A stretch of DNA of 64,000 nt, from positions 47,024,725-47,088,724 of the forward strand of contig NC_086031.1 in the NCBI RefSeq assembly GCF_036323735.1, written 5' to 3'. Positions 32,370 through 43,826 of this stretch are shown here, one piece after another. A model generated the notes under the pieces. The model was not told the DNA's origin. It saw only the letters and a list, made by a program, of their open reading frames with translations, and ran no database searches. The position numbers were made by a program, and so were the translations under genes. Position 1 is the stretch's first letter, and each line of letters begins with the position of its first letter. Origin of the DNA: Rattus norvegicus (Eukaryota; Chordata; Mammalia; Rodentia; Muridae).

Positions 32370-32760
32370 TTAAGTTAGGGTTACTACCACTATGACATCA
32401 TTATGACCAAAAGCAACCTGGGAGGAGAGGTTGGTTCTGCTTATACTTTCAATTAACAGTCCGTCACTGGAAAAAAACAACTGGCAGGAACCTGGAGGCG
32501 GGAGCTGATGCAGAGGCCATGGAGGGGTGCTGCTTAGTGGCTTGCTCTCCAGGGCTTGCTCAGCCTGTTTTCTTCGAGAACCCAGGACCACCAACTCAGG
32601 TTTGGGCATCACCCACAATGGGCTGGGCCCTCCCCCATCAATCATTAAGAATATGCCCTATAGACTTACCCACAGCCTGATCTCACAAGTGAATTTTCTC
32701 AGTTGAGGTCCCCTACGCTCAGATAGCTTGTGTCAAAAAACTAGCCAACACAGGCTTCAA
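32370..32760 (+). repeat. Rodent interspersed repeat, same type as 10846-11450
   Basis: CTTAAGTTAGGGTTACTACC, GGAGCTGATGCAGAGGCCAT, GGGCTGGGCCCTCCCCCATC and CAAAAAACTAGCCAACACA are shared landmarks. Name not assigned. Confidence 0.8.
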
Positions 32761-33019
32761 TACAAAAGCAGGGAGTGAACCTTTCCATCTTCCTGGGGGA
32801 GGAGCTGGGCTTCTGGCAGGAGACCCGGGGATTTAATGATGTTCCCTGTTCCTGCTGGAGTTGGTGAGGAACAGGAAGGGCAGGGCAGCAGGTGTGTGGT
32901 ATGAGGTGTGGGGCCTGGGCTCATAACTGTAAAGCCACTGCAATGTGAGTTTGGGAGATGGATAGAGCCAGAGGTCTTCCTTGGAGGGAAACATGGACCA
33001 AAGGGATTAAATCCTTATG

Positions 33020-33160
33020 GCAAGCCACATGCTCTGGGCCTTACCTGTAAGCTCAACATTTGGTGGATCAAAAGTTCAAGACCAGCCTTGGCTACATAGT
33101 AAGTTACAGGCCAACCTTGGTCTTCATAGAATCCTGTCTCAAAACCAAACCAAACCAAAC
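33020..33160 (+). repeat. B1-like SINE
   Basis: AGTTCAAGACCAGCCTTGGC and GAATCCTGTCTCAAAACCAA with A/C-rich tail. Confidence 0.75.
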
Positions 33161-33167
33161 TAACTCA

Positions 33168-33289
33168 AGGTATGATGACACATATCTTTTATCCCAGCAC
33201 TTGAACAGCAAAGACTGGTGGGTATGAATTTGAAGCTAGCTTGGTCCACATAGCAAGTTCCAGGCCAGCCAGGAAGACCTTTTCTCAAG
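33168..33289 (+). repeat. B1 SINE feeding into a polypurine array
   Basis: GTATGATGACACATATCTTT, TATCCCAGCACTTGAACAGC and AGTTCCAGGCCAGCCAGGAA. The tail becomes the GGA/GAA array. Confidence 0.8.
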
Positions 33290-33541
33290 AGGGAGGGGGA
33301 GGGGAGAGGGAGGGAGAGGGAGGGGAAGAAGAAGAGGAGAAGGAGGAGGGGGAGGAGGAGGAGGAGGAGGAAGAGGTAGAAGAGGGGGAGGAGGAAGAAG
33401 AGGTAGAAGAGGAGGAGGAGGAAGAAGAGGTAGAAGAGGAGGAGGAGGAAGAAGAGGTAGAAGAGGAGGAGGAGGAAGAAGAGGTAGAAGGGGAGGAGGA
33501 GGAGGAGGAGGAAGAGGAGGAGGAGGAGGAGGAGGAGGAGG
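33290..33541 (+). repeat. GGA/GAA polypurine array with 30-bp units
   Basis: Purine-rich array of GAGGAGGAGGAAGAAGAGGT-like units of about 30 bp repeated at least four times (33360-33490). The Glu- and Ser-rich frames are artefacts. Confidence 0.97.
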
Positions 33542-33649
33542 AATCAAACAACAAAAATCCATGTCCTCCAACCCCTGGATGGCGTGTGTTCCAAGGGAGG
33601 TACTTCCTAAGACGGCATAGGACGAGTTTTCTTCCCTTGAGTAAAAGCT

Positions 33650-34710
33650 ACTAAAAGCTGGGTTGTTCAGGGCTGTGTGAGCATGAGGCCCTCCATATTT
33701 TTACCATCTCGTCTGAGAACTCTCTGTGCTCTTGCCCTGTGAGGTATAGCTTAGGGTATGAGGTTCCTCCCTGCTCCATGCCCCAAGGAGGGGTTGAATT
33801 ATTTACATGTTTACCACCTTTGCCACACTGAGCGCTCCCTGGAATTACATGCCAATTATCTGAATGTTCCCTGTATTTGACGATTCTCAGCATACTGGTG
33901 TCAGTTCTGTGGTGTGGACTTTGGAGAGGAACTAACCCAGAGCCTTTAGGTTCTTTGGATCTTGAGCAGGTCTGAACTACAGTGGGGTGTCTGGAAGCTT
34001 CTTGGCCAGCTATCTGCCTCAGGCCTCCCTCTCTGGCACAGGCTCACAGGAGGGAGGGCCTGCTTTCTCCCTGCTCTCTGACTCTGCCCTGGCCGCATTG
34101 CCCTTCTGCCTGTCCCTAGTCATTTGCGGGCCTCTGTATAGCCTGAGTATGTTGCCTGGTACTGTTCAGACCCTGGCACCCATCTACGTGACCGTGAGCA
34201 TGTTCTCTTCCTTCACCACCTGACTACCCTATCTTTGGGGGAAGCTGTCAGTTCTTGTCTTCCAAAGAACCCCTCACCTGTGGTGTCAAGCCAGCTGTAC
34301 CTTTGATCACCAGTGAAATGGGTGCAGTCCAGGGACTCACCCTACTGAGTCATGACTCCAGGGAAGGGGCCAGGAGTTTTTATGTGTTGGAAACGCTCTC
34401 CAGATGACAATTACAGGTATTCAAATGTGGACTATTGGACTACGTAGGATGTCGTCCTGTGAGTGTGATGTTTTGTGGGCGAGCTAGGAGCTTTGTATTT
34501 ACATAAATTGCTGTGCTACTTAGGAGATCCAAGCTGAAGTATTGATAGCAGTCCTTCGAAATGCTTAAGTAGAAACAGAACACAGACTGGTGTGTGAAGC
34601 TGGGGAGGGGAACCTGGCTGTCAGCGATTTCCCTCTCTTCTGAGATCTAAATGGCAATTGGCTCCTTGATCTCTCCCTTCCAGTGCTGGGGTTCAAATGC
34701 AAAGCATCAG
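33650..34710 (+). other. Single-copy intron 1 sequence
   Basis: No SINE, LTR or convincing exon recognised. Confidence 0.4.
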
Positions 34711-34711
34711 G

Positions 34712-34890
34712 AGGCTCAGTGGTTAAGAGCACTGGCTATTTATTCTTCCAGAGGTCCTGAGTTTGATTCCTAGCAACCACATGGTGGCTCACAACCATCT
34801 GTAATGAGATCTGATGCCCTCTTCTGGTGTGTCTGAAGACACCTACAGTGTACTTTTGTATAATAAATGAATCTTTTAAAAAAACAAAAA
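34712..34890 (+). repeat. B2 SINE
   Basis: GGAGGCTCAGTGGTTAAGAG through GTGTCTGAAGACACCTACAG and a TAATAAATGAATCTTTT/A tail. Confidence 0.92.
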
Positions 34891-34974
34891 AGCAAAGCTT
34901 TCTATAGGCCAGGCAAGTACTCTGTTTCTCAGCCACACAGCCTGGGCCACTGTTTGCTTTTTTTTTTTTTTTTG

Positions 34975-35132
34975 ATTGATTGATATTGATTGATTGTATA
35001 TGAATGCTCTATCTTCATGTACACTTGGGTCCCAAAAGAGGGCATCAGATCCCATTACCCTGTGGGTGCTGGGATTGAAACTCTGGAAGAGCAGCCAATG
35101 CTCTTAACTGCTGAGCCATCTCTCCAGCCCCT
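34975..35132 (-). repeat. B2/B3 SINE
   Basis: Minus strand; (TTGA)n tail, GGTGCTGGGATTGAAACTCT, TGAGCCATCTCTCCAGCCCC. Confidence 0.88.
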
Positions 35133-35700
35133 GCTGTTTGCTTTTTAAAAGAATTCCTAGTACCCTTTAGGACCAGTGGACCAGAGCAGTTTCCACTGTG
35201 TCTGCCCAGCCAAGGCTGGTGGGGAAGAAACTCCATTGGACAAGGGAGGCTCAGGGGACATGAGGCCCTGGTTACTGGAATAGTTGGTCCCCACACCTGG
35301 AAAATGAAATCCCGAGTTTTTAGAGGAAGCCAGTTCACACTGTCTGACCTCCCCTTTCCTCTCTGAGCCTTGGAGATTGCTGGGATGCTGTTTGTCCTGT
35401 CTCCTTGCTTCCATGGCTGATAGCCTAGCATTGTTTTTGCCCACAACCAGAACTAGAGGGCACTTTGTAGTCTTTTGGTTCATCTGTGCACCCCTCTGCC
35501 CTATCAGTACCTAACCCAGCCCCACTCTGTGTTGGAAAAACCCTATGCAAGGATCCCTCTGTGTTCCAGTCACCCATCACCTCGTCTATAAAATCCTCAC
35601 TGCTACAGACTTCGGTCCTAATATTGTGACTCACAGCCGTTCTTTGTGGAAGTATGTTAATTTGGAGCTTGATAACCTCAAGAGAATAACTTGTAATTTT
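35133..35700 (+). other. Single-copy intron 1 sequence
   Basis: No repeat or exon recognised; the overlapping minus-strand frames have no domain signature. Confidence 0.4.
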
Positions 35701-35729
35701 TTAAGTCTTTACTTGTTGATTTAGTTTGT

Positions 35730-35862
35730 TTTGAGACAGGTTCTCATGTAGTTCAGGCTGGCCTCAAACTCGTTATATGATTGAGACTGGTTTTGAACTC
35801 CTGATCCTTCTGCCTCCATCTCTTGAGTCTTGGGATCATGAATGTGTACCACTGTGCCTGAC
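35730..35862 (-). repeat. B1 SINE, diverged
   Basis: GAGACAGGTTCTCATGTAGT, GGCTGGCCTCAAACTCGTTA. Confidence 0.8.
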
Positions 35863-35924
35863 ACGACTTTTAAAACTAGCTTTTCTAGTTAAGTTGAATT
35901 CTGGATACAGTATTTTAATTAAAA

Positions 35925-36128
35925 ATTTGTATATTAGCATTTTACTTGCATGTATGCCTGTGTACCGTGTGCCTGGTGCCCTGGAGACCAGAAGAGGATG
36001 TTGGACGCTATGGGAACCAGAGTTACAGACAGTTGTGAGCTGCCGTGTGGGTGGGTGCTGGAAATTGAACTCAGGTCTTCTAGAAGAGCAGCCAGTGCCT
36101 TCAACCACTGAACCATCTCTCCAATCCC
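35925..36128 (-). repeat. B3 SINE
   Basis: TGCCTGGTGCCCTGGAGACC, GGTGCTGGAAATTGAACTCA, ACCATCTCTCCAATCCC in minus orientation. Confidence 0.9.
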
Positions 36129-36643
36129 GGAATAAAATATTTTAAGACCATTTTTGAGATTTGTGTAAGGGACGTGGGGTCCAATTTGGGGGTTTGGAGA
36201 AAGCTCTTAAAGAACGTAATCTCAGAGTGGAGTCACAAGAGGATAAGTTAGAGTCACACGAGGGAGCTGGATTGAGAAAGCTATGCCCAGATGCACACGC
36301 TTGCATCAAGTCAAGAGGTGTTAAGTGCATAGGGATGCAGGCGGAGGTGACAGGGAGAAGGGCAAGAGAGGCCTTGTAACTGAGGCCAATAGAGAGCCAT
36401 TGAGAGGTTCTAGGCAGGAAGTGCAATGATCCGATCCACACTTTAGAAAGAACCCCCAAGCCTTGAAGAGGAAGTGCTTGTGGCAGGCAGGACTGTTAGG
36501 AATCTGTTATAATAGTTCAGGAAAAAAAAGGGGGGGGGGCTTGAACCAGGACAGTGGTAGTTAGCACAGGAGGAAAGATTAGCTTTGGGGTGTGAAGAAC
36601 AGAGTCACAGCCGTGATGGGACTTCAGATGAAAAAGAAGGGCT

Positions 36644-36748
36644 GGGGTTGGGGATTTAGCTCAGTGGTAGAGCGCTTGCCTAGCAAGCGCAAGGCCCTGG
36701 GTTCGGTCCCCAGCTCCGAAAAAAAAAGAAAAAAAAAAAGAAAAAAAG
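36644..36748 (+). repeat. ID SINE
   Basis: Consensus ID core (GGGTTGGGGATTTAGCTCAG) and long interrupted A tail. Confidence 0.97.
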
Positions 36749-36751
36749 TAA

Positions 36752-36917
36752 TTTTTTTTTTATATGAGCACATTATAGCTGTTTTGAGGCACACAAAAAG
36801 AGGGCATCGAATCCTATTACAGATGGTTGTGAGCCACCATGTAGTTGCTGGGAATCGAACTCAGGACCTCGGGAAGAGCAGTCAGTGCTCTTAACCGCTG
36901 AGCGTCTCTCCCATCCC
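36752..36917 (-). repeat. B2 SINE
   Basis: AGAGGGCATCGAATCCTATT, GAGCCACCATGTAGTTGCTG, CGCTGAGCGTCTCTCCCATC. Confidence 0.92.
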
Positions 36918-37229
36918 AAAAGTAACCTCTAAGGAGCCATGGAAGGGTGGAGAGGTCAGCAGGTGAAGAAATGAGCAGACAGCTGCCTCAAGCTCCTTCA
37001 TCTTTGGGAACCTGCTAAGGACAGTAGTAATCACACCTCAAAGCCATCTACAGCTCTAACCAGATTTGCCAGGGTCCTGGGAGGGCACCTCAGCTGGAGG
37101 AGGACCCGTCTCCTATTTTGAATTGAGTAGAACTTAACCACTCAAGAATCTGACAGAGCTGGGGGTGTGGTCAATGGTGGAGCACAAAGCCCTACTTTGT
37201 ATCCTTCCATTCCTGTGCATGTGTGTGAA

Positions 37230-37625
37230 CACGTATGCACACCCCCCCACACATATTCCCCCACACCACATACATACCACACTCACCACGAACACACCAT
37301 ACCACATACACACATCTCATACATACTCGTACATGTATACCATACCACCACACATGTAGCACACGTGCACGCCCACACATACAGATACATACACATACCA
37401 TACATACCACACCGACTTACATACTTCCCATCCTCCACAACAGACCCCACACCACACACATGCCACATACACATACCACATACACACACACACACTCCCC
37501 CCACTCCACACATGCCACACCACACACACAGACCACTTACATTCTCATACATGTATACCACCCCACACACACATACCACACATACCTTGAGCTCGCACAA
37601 GTGCGCACACACACGCCGTACAGAC
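37230..37625 (+). repeat. Imperfect CACACC/CATACA-rich array
   Basis: About 400 bp dominated by degenerate ACACCA and CATACA units. Frames through it (Thr/His/Pro- or Cys/Val-rich) are artefacts. Confidence 0.93.
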
Positions 37626-37627
37626 AT

Positions 37628-37760
37628 GACCTAGGTGTGGTGGCACATACCTATAATTGCAGCACTTGGGAGGTAAAGGCAGGAAACCCAGGAGTCATTT
37701 TCAGCTACACAGTTCACCTGCCTGAGTTACAGAGTCACAGAGTCAACAGAAACCAACCAA
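37628..37760 (+). repeat. B1-like SINE
   Basis: CTAGGTGTGGTGGCACATAC, GCAGCACTTGGGAGGTAAAG. Confidence 0.8.
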
Positions 37761-38482
37761 CAACACACAAGATCTCTCTGAACCTTTCTACTGTTGTTTT
37801 CAACTTCACGGTCATGAGGTCAACTTCATGGTTCACACTACATGGGTTTGTTACCCCTTGCATGAAGCTGCCCTGTAGAACAAACACCATCTGATACTTT
37901 GGTGTAACAGTGAGCTTCCGGGATGCTGTTGCTAGAGGTTAGAAGCGACTGCTCCACACCCACAACCACAAACACAAGCTGTAGGATCTCCTAGGAAACC
38001 GTTCTATTGATTTTTATTAAATACCATTAGCCTACCACAGACCAGTTAACTCAGAACCTATTGCATGAGTGGGCATTGAGCTGTGAATAGTTCCTGTCCT
38101 TCTAAGCTACAGCTCGAAAGCCACGCGACAGACCGACCTCGTCTCAGCTCTTTTCATGTTGTGACTTCGGAAGCAGAAGGTACCAACCTCGGGGTGAGCG
38201 GCAGACTCTTATGTCTAAAGAGCTGGCCTGTGGTTCCTATCTGGCTTCCTAAGGGCCAAGGGATCATCCGTATGTTGGCAGATCCATATCCAGGCACTAT
38301 GTCTCACCTGTCGTTGAACTTCGAGTAATTATAAGTCTGCTAAGTAGAGCTGTGTTGTACATTTACATTTTGCTGGGGCTTAATTGACATGCCACAAACA
38401 GCATATATTTAAAGTGTACAACATGATAACTTTGGCATATGAACACACTGATGATGTCACTGCCGCCCGGCAAGATAATGAA
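37761..38482 (+). other. Single-copy intron 1 sequence
   Basis: No repeat or exon recognised. Confidence 0.4.
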
Positions 38483-38545
38483 TGGGCTGCAGGCGTAGCT
38501 CAGTGGTAGAGTGCTTGCCTAGCATGCTCGGGCCATAGTTGTGAT
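38483..38545 (+). repeat. Old ID-related SINE
   Basis: GGGCTGCAGGCGTAGCTCAG and AGTGCTTGCCTAGCATGCTC match the ID head with many changes. Confidence 0.75.
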
Positions 38546-39144
38546 CTCTGCAGAGAGGGAGGGGTGGAGAGAAAAGCCAAAACCAGATAATGAGCATATT
38601 CATTGCTCCCAAAAGTTCCCGTCTGGCTTCGGTGCTCCCCCAACCCCCAGATAAGCACCCATCTGTTTTTTCCTCTCGGTCGCTCCATTTGCATTTGCAG
38701 AAATTTCCGGTACATGCAGCGATATAGGCCCATACGCCTGTCTGGCGGGTTTTATTCAGCAGAATTAATTTGGGACTCATCCACGTGCCTACGTATGTCA
38801 ATAATTCATTCATTTTCATTGCTAAGTAGCACTAGTCGATATATATGTAGATGGATCACTTTCTGATTTGTTTAAGACAGGGTCTTAACAGAGCTCAGGA
38901 CAGGCTTAAGCTTTTTATGCGACAAAGGATAACCTTGACGTTCTGATCTTCTTGCTTCTACCTCCTGACTGCTGGGACCCTAGATGTGCGTCATCATACT
39001 TGGCTTTGTGTGTTTCTGGGGTCAAACCCAGGCTTTGCGTACGCTAGAAAGCTTGCTGCTAACTGAGTTCAGTCCCCATCGGACTTCATGTTTTCAAAAG
39101 AATCACCATACAAACATTTGGGTCATTTCTAGTTTGGGGATTGT

Positions 39145-39470
39145 CTTAGTTAGGGTTCCACTGCTGTGAGCAGACACCATGACCACAGCAACTCTTGTAA
39201 AGGACAGCATTCAATTGGGGCTGGCTTACACTTGTTCAGAGGTTCAGTCCAATATCATTATGGCAGGAATCGTGGCAGCATCCAGGCAGACATGGCACTG
39301 GAGGAGCTGAGAGCTCTACCCTCTTGTTCCGAAGGCAGCTGGAAGACTAGCTTCTAGGCAACAAGGACAAGAATCTCTAAGCCTACCCCCACCGTGACAC
39401 ACTTCCTCCAACAAGGCCACACCTCCTAATAGTGCCACTCCCTGGGCCAAGCATATGCAAACCGCCACAG
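39145..39470 (+). repeat. Rodent interspersed repeat, same type as 13330-13890
   Basis: TCTTAGTTAGGGTTCCACTG, AATTGGGGCTGGCTTACACT and CCTCCTAATAGTGCCACTCC shared with the other copy. Uninterrupted here. Confidence 0.8.
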
Positions 39471-39792
39471 GGATATTATAAGTAAAGCATCTATATTCAG
39501 TATTTGAGGCTTATTGTTTTGTTTTGTACTCATCTGGAGTGCATTGTGTATTATCTATTTGTAGTGCCAATATCAAGCTCAGCCTGTGCACACAAGGCAA
39601 GCGTTCTACTGATGAGCCATAGCCCCAGTCCTGTATTTAACGCCTGTGGACAAGTCTGTAGCGCTGTGCGATTGAGTCATAAGCAGACGTGCACTTGCCT
39701 TTCCAAGGTGGTCATGCTATTTTACGTTCCACTAGCTATGTGTGACTGCATGGGAGCTGGTCTCTCTCTTTTCTGTTAATTTTTGGGTGTTT

Positions 39793-39932
39793 TGTTTTGG
39801 TTTTGAGACAAGGTTTCTCTGAGTAGCCGTGGCACTTACTCTGTAGTCCAGGCTGGCCTTGAACTCAGAGATCCACCTGCCTCTGCCTCCCGAGTGCTGG
39901 GAGTAAAAGCCTGTACCACCACTGCCCCAGCT
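39793..39932 (-). repeat. B1 SINE
   Basis: GAGACAAGGTTTCTCTGAGT, GGCTGGCCTTGAACTCAGAG, TCCCGAGTGCTGGGAGTAAA. Confidence 0.92.
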
Positions 39933-39954
39933 TCTTTGATAATTTTAACGTCTA

Positions 39955-40170
39955 GATTTATGTATTTTTATTGTATGTGTATGGCTGTTTTGCCTGCGTG
40001 TATATGTGTGCACCACATGTGTGTCTGCTACCCTGGGAGCTCAGAAGAGGGCATCAGATTGACTGGAACTGGAGTTAATGACAGTTGTGAACTACCGCAT
40101 GGGTGCTGAGAACTGAACGTGGGTCCTGTGCAAGACAATGCTCTCAGCCCCTGAGCCATCGCTCCAGCCC
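39955..40170 (-). repeat. B3 SINE
   Basis: TTTATTGTATGTGTATGGCT, GGAACTGGAGTTAATGACAG, GAGCCATCGCTCCAGCCCC. Confidence 0.9.
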
Positions 40171-40189
40171 CTTCTTCTTAATTCTTGTT

Positions 40190-40292
40190 CTGAAACATCT
40201 CCCATGCCACCCAGGCTGGCTGTGAACGCCTGGCTTCTGCCTTTACCTCCTGAATGCTTGGATTATACCAAGTGCCACCATGCCTGGCTTAA
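40190..40292 (-). repeat. B1-like SINE fragment
   Basis: CCACCCAGGCTGGCTGTGAA and CTGAATGCTTGGATTATACC, minus orientation. Confidence 0.65.
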
Positions 40293-40624
40293 TTTTTTTT
40301 TTTCCTATGGCACTGGGGTTCAAACCCAGGGCCTTGAACCTCCCAGGTCAATGTTTTACTACTAAGCCTTGTTGACAGACCCCTCTCCTTCTAATTAAAA
40401 AATACTTAACTGTATTAATATTATGTGCACATATAATAGAAGTAGGTGAGTGTGGGTGCGTGTGCCACACCACAGCGTGTGTGTGGAAGTCAGATGACAA
40501 CTTTTAGGACCCGGTTCTATCTTCTCAGATGAGTTCTGGTGACTGAACCCAGGTCCTCAGGTTTGTACTACTAAGCCACCTCACGGTCACACCTAACCTT
40601 AATTTTTGAACGACACCTAGGCCA

Positions 40625-40852
40625 ATGGTTCTCAACTTGTGGGTCGTGACACCTTTGGAACTCAAACAAGCCTTTCATGAGGGTCGCCTAAGACCACAGG
40701 GAAATACAAATATTTACATTATGGTTCATGATAGTAGCAAATTTACAGTTAGGATGTAGCAGTGAAATGATTTTATGGTTGGGGTCAGCACAGCATGAGG
40801 AACTGCATTAAGAAAGAGTCACAGTGTTAGGAAGGTTGAGAACCACTGATTT
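40625..40852 (-). mobile_element. URR1-type hAT-Charlie element
   Basis: Inverted ends CAATGGTTCTCAACTTGTGG and GGAAGGTTGAGAACCACTG. Internal sequence matches the other two copies, reversed. Confidence 0.85.
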
Positions 40853-41376
40853 GGGCAGTGCTGGGGATGGAAGCCAGGGCCTCATGCACGCTGGACAGAC
40901 AGACACTTTACCAGTGAGTCTGACCCTAGACAACCATCCTCTTTGGTTGAAGAGACCGGGCTTCCCGTTTTTTACTCTTAGCTGCTGCTAAGTACCTGTT
41001 TTTGAAGGACTCATGAAGGTTGTCCTCTGATCTCCACATGTATCTGTGGCGTTCGTGCCTTCCCCTAAGAGCAAACAAATAAATAATTGTTAAGAGGAAT
41101 AAATCAAGTACCTCTTTCTTTCCTGGGAGCCCACGTGATGGAAGGAAGGATAAGAATTAGGACCAGAGATGGAGACGTGTGTACAAGGATGGCTGGATGG
41201 CTGTAATAGAGTTGCCCTGGTCTCTCTTTTTGTCTGCCTTTCTGTTTTTTTACTTCTGTTGTGGGCATTGAGGAAAGGGACAAATGGCCCGGATTATGTC
41301 ACTTTATTGTCACAGTATCTGATTATTGATAAGTCTTGCTTTATAACTGAACTACATTTTTGCCTGTTGCCTACAG

Positions 41377-41470
41377 GTCCCGAGACAACATGTACCTGCT
41401 GCCCTCCATGCCGGACGCTGGCAGGAAGTAGAAGGCTTCGTCGTCGTCTCCTGTGCCCCTCGCCCTCATC
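41377..41470 (+). other. Pik3c2b: Pik3c2b exon 2, 5' UTR part
   Basis: Follows the acceptor TGCCTGTTGCCTACAG. 94 nt of leader before the start codon, containing a 13-codon upstream ORF. Confidence 0.85.
41390..41431 (+). promoter_or_regulatory. Pik3c2b: Upstream ORF in the Pik3c2b leader, 13 codons
   Basis: ATG at 41390 (context ACAACATGT, A at -3) reads MYLLPSMPDAGRK and stops at TAG 41429-41431, 39 nt before the main ATG. It contains a second in-frame ATG. Such uORFs often lower translation of the main frame; reinitiation across 39 nt would be inefficient. Effect not demonstrated. Confidence 0.7.
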
Positions 41471-42400
41471 ATGTCTTCGACTCAGGGCAATGGGGAGCAC
41501 TGGAAATCCCTGGAGTCGGTGGGCATCAGCCGCAAAGAGCTGGCTATGGCTGAAGCCCTGCAGATGGAGTATGATGCTCTTTCCCGGCTCCGACATCACA
41601 AGGAGGAGAGCAGGGCCAAGCAAAACACAGAGCCCTCTCTTATCAGCTGGGATGAGCCAGCCTTGGACTTCTACAGCAAGCCAGCAGGCAGGCGGACAGA
41701 GCTCAAGCTCTTGCGTGGTCTTTCTGGCTCTGATCCCACCCTAAATTACAACTCCATTTCCCCACCAGAAGAGCTCCCCAACTCTACCTCCCAGGACCCA
41801 CAGCCTGGCACAGATCCCTGGCCCAAGGGCTCCCAATCTGGAGACTATCTCTATATTTTTGATGGCTCAGATGGGAGATGCTCTCTGTCTCCAGTATCAG
41901 GTGACACCGATGGCTCTTGTAAGAAACTATCCCCACCTCCTCTCCCTCCTCGGGTCTCTATCTGGGATGCCCCTCCCTTGCCTCCTAGGAAGGGATCTCC
42001 CTCACCCTCCAAGATCTCTCAGCCTGATGACATCAACAGTTTCTCTTTGGTGGAACAGCCATCTGACAAACTGCTAGGGGCCCAGGACCCAGGAGAGGGA
42101 GAGCTACCCAATGGTGGGGGACAGCGACATGTGCTGGGGTCCGTGGACTATGACGGCATCAATGATGCAATCACGAGGCTCAACTTGAAGTCCACTTACG
42201 ATTCGGAGATATTGTCTGACGCTACCAGGGGCTGGAAGGAGGGCCGAGGACCCCTGGACTTTAGCAAGGACACCTCTGGGAAACCTGTAGCCCGGAGCAA
42301 GACGATGCCCCCTCAAGTGCCCCCTCGAACCTATACGCCCCGATACGCCAACCGAAAAAACGCAACACCTGGCAAGAACCGCCGGATATCTGCCGCTCCG
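41471..42400 (+). CDS. Pik3c2b: Pik3c2b coding exon 2 (residues 1-310)
   Basis: Largest exon. The ATG at 41471 begins MSSTQGNGEHWKSLE, the known PI3K-C2-beta N-terminus; a GTG 18 nt upstream is in frame but not needed. It contains two tight SH3-ligand motifs, PPPLPPR (155-161) and PPLPPRK (168-174), and a third proline-rich stretch (about 279-286). These fit the known adaptor- and intersectin-binding role of this region, where no folded domain is expected. The acidic linker after the second motif (about 200-222) looks poorly conserved against human as I recall it, whereas SVDYDGINDAITRLNLKSTY (224-243) is well kept. Ends AAP before GTGAGG, phase 0. Confidence 0.98.
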
Positions 42401-43607
42401 GTGAGGACCTTCCTTCCTGTGCGTTCCTTTCAGAACGTAAACTTGTTTCTCTTTGCAGTTCCAAATTCAGATCTACAAAGAACTCACTCCGCCTTTAGTC
42501 CTCCCTTTTGCCCTCAGGGCACTTGCAGGTTGGGGAGGGATCCAAGCTAGGCTTTATTATGGGAGGCAGGGCCAGGAACATCAGGAAAGTCTGGCTCCTG
42601 TTCTAGGCTAAGTTTCAGTGTGATGATCAGAAGAGCCCTTCTGAGGCAGGTGTTTTGAAGTTCTGGCTGCTGATTGTTACTTCTTTCATGATGTAAGGAC
42701 CGAGTTAGGAGTCATCAAGCTCACACTGGTTGAGTGGTGGGGTGGGACTTGAGCCGCTTCTGTCTCCTGAGGCTCTACCCTGCCGATCACTCAAAGCGTT
42801 GACTACTTGTTTAGTGGTAGGTCACCCCCCCACCCCCGTCCAGATCTCCACAACAGCCCATCTGATGCTCCAAAGCCACGCGGCATGAGATGGCAGAGCT
42901 GGTATTAGACCCTGGTCTAATTCCAAAGTCTCTCCCTTCCTCACTGCTTTTATCGTGATAAAAAATATATCTTACACATTTGCCACTGGCCATTTAAAAG
43001 CATACAGTTTAATGGCAGTTAAGTGCAGTCATACTGTAGGGGGCGTTTACCTTTACCTATCTTTCCCCACTCTTTCCTCAGTGAAAATAGTCAGAAAAAG
43101 CCTGGCGGTATGATAATGCTTTGCCTTATTTATCATATACAACATATAATATAATATAATATAATATAATATAATATAATATAATATAATATAATATGTA
43201 AAGAACAAAGTCTCTTCATGTCATCCCAGATGGCTAACACAGATGTGTTCATATGCCTTTGGCCCATAAGTGTCTCTGGAGGAGGGGACCTGAAGGCCAC
43301 CTTATTTACCCTTGACTTCTGGACACCCTGCTCCCAGAAGTCAAGTGGCTGCCCCATAGCTTCGGACTTGTGTAGCAACTTATGGCCCGCCCCTCTTTGC
43401 AGCCCTTTCCTCCTTACCCTTTGTCTCAGAGCCCTGGGGCTTTCCCGCCTCCTGTCCAGCCTTAGGGACCAGTTCCAGCCCTGCACAGCTGCACAGTCCT
43501 TCCTTCCTCTGCTTTTGTAGACAGTCCCTCAGAGCCTAAACAGGGTGAGCTGCAACTTGGGAGCTCAGGCTTTTTAAAGGCTCAACTCAGAGGTGGGGCT
43601 GCTCCTG
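42401..43607 (+). other. Pik3c2b: Intron 2, left part
   Basis: Single-copy apart from an (ATAAT)n pentanucleotide run at 43141-43196. A CAGCTG E-box lies at 43486-43491. The remainder shows no exon. Confidence 0.6.
43141..43196 (+). repeat. (ATAAT)n microsatellite
   Basis: About 11 copies of a TATAA/ATAAT pentamer. TATA-like only because of the repeat. Confidence 0.97.
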
Positions 43608-43622
43608 CTATTTATAGGAATG
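43608..43622 (+). promoter_or_regulatory. Pik3c2b: MEF2 box with overlapping TEAD/M-CAT motif
   Basis: CTATTTATAG (43608-43617) is a perfect MEF2 consensus (CTA, four A/T, TAG) and can serve as a TATA-like element. GGAATG (43617-43622, CATTCC reversed) is the M-CAT core and shares one base with it. A CAGCTG E-box lies about 120 bp upstream. Candidate core promoter for the exon ending at 44093; untested. Confidence 0.45.
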
Positions 43623-43826
43623 GGGAAAGTTCATCACACAGAGCTGGGCCTGCTCACAGAGTCAGGCAGCCTGGGGTAGGTGGTAGTCAGTCACCTTTGT
43701 CTCCCCTCCCCCATCTCATGTGTCATCAGAGTACCGAGAGGGAGCCTGACCTGGCCCGGAGCCTCCTTGAAGCAGGGAGGGCAAAGCAAAAAGCTCTTGC
43801 CAGTTCTGGGGTGGGGGAAAGAAACG

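Noticed and set aside
37165..37894. Thr/His/Pro-rich frames of 155 and 219 codons
   Set aside because: Translations of a degenerate CACACC array running into a B1; no protein-like composition outside the repeat.
41169..41744. 191-codon frame overlapping exon 2
   Set aside because: Starts in intron 1 and crosses the exon 2 acceptor in a frame different from the kinase; a shadow of the coding exon.
43141..43196. TATA boxes
   Set aside because: They arise from an (ATAAT)n microsatellite and have no positional support as promoter elements.
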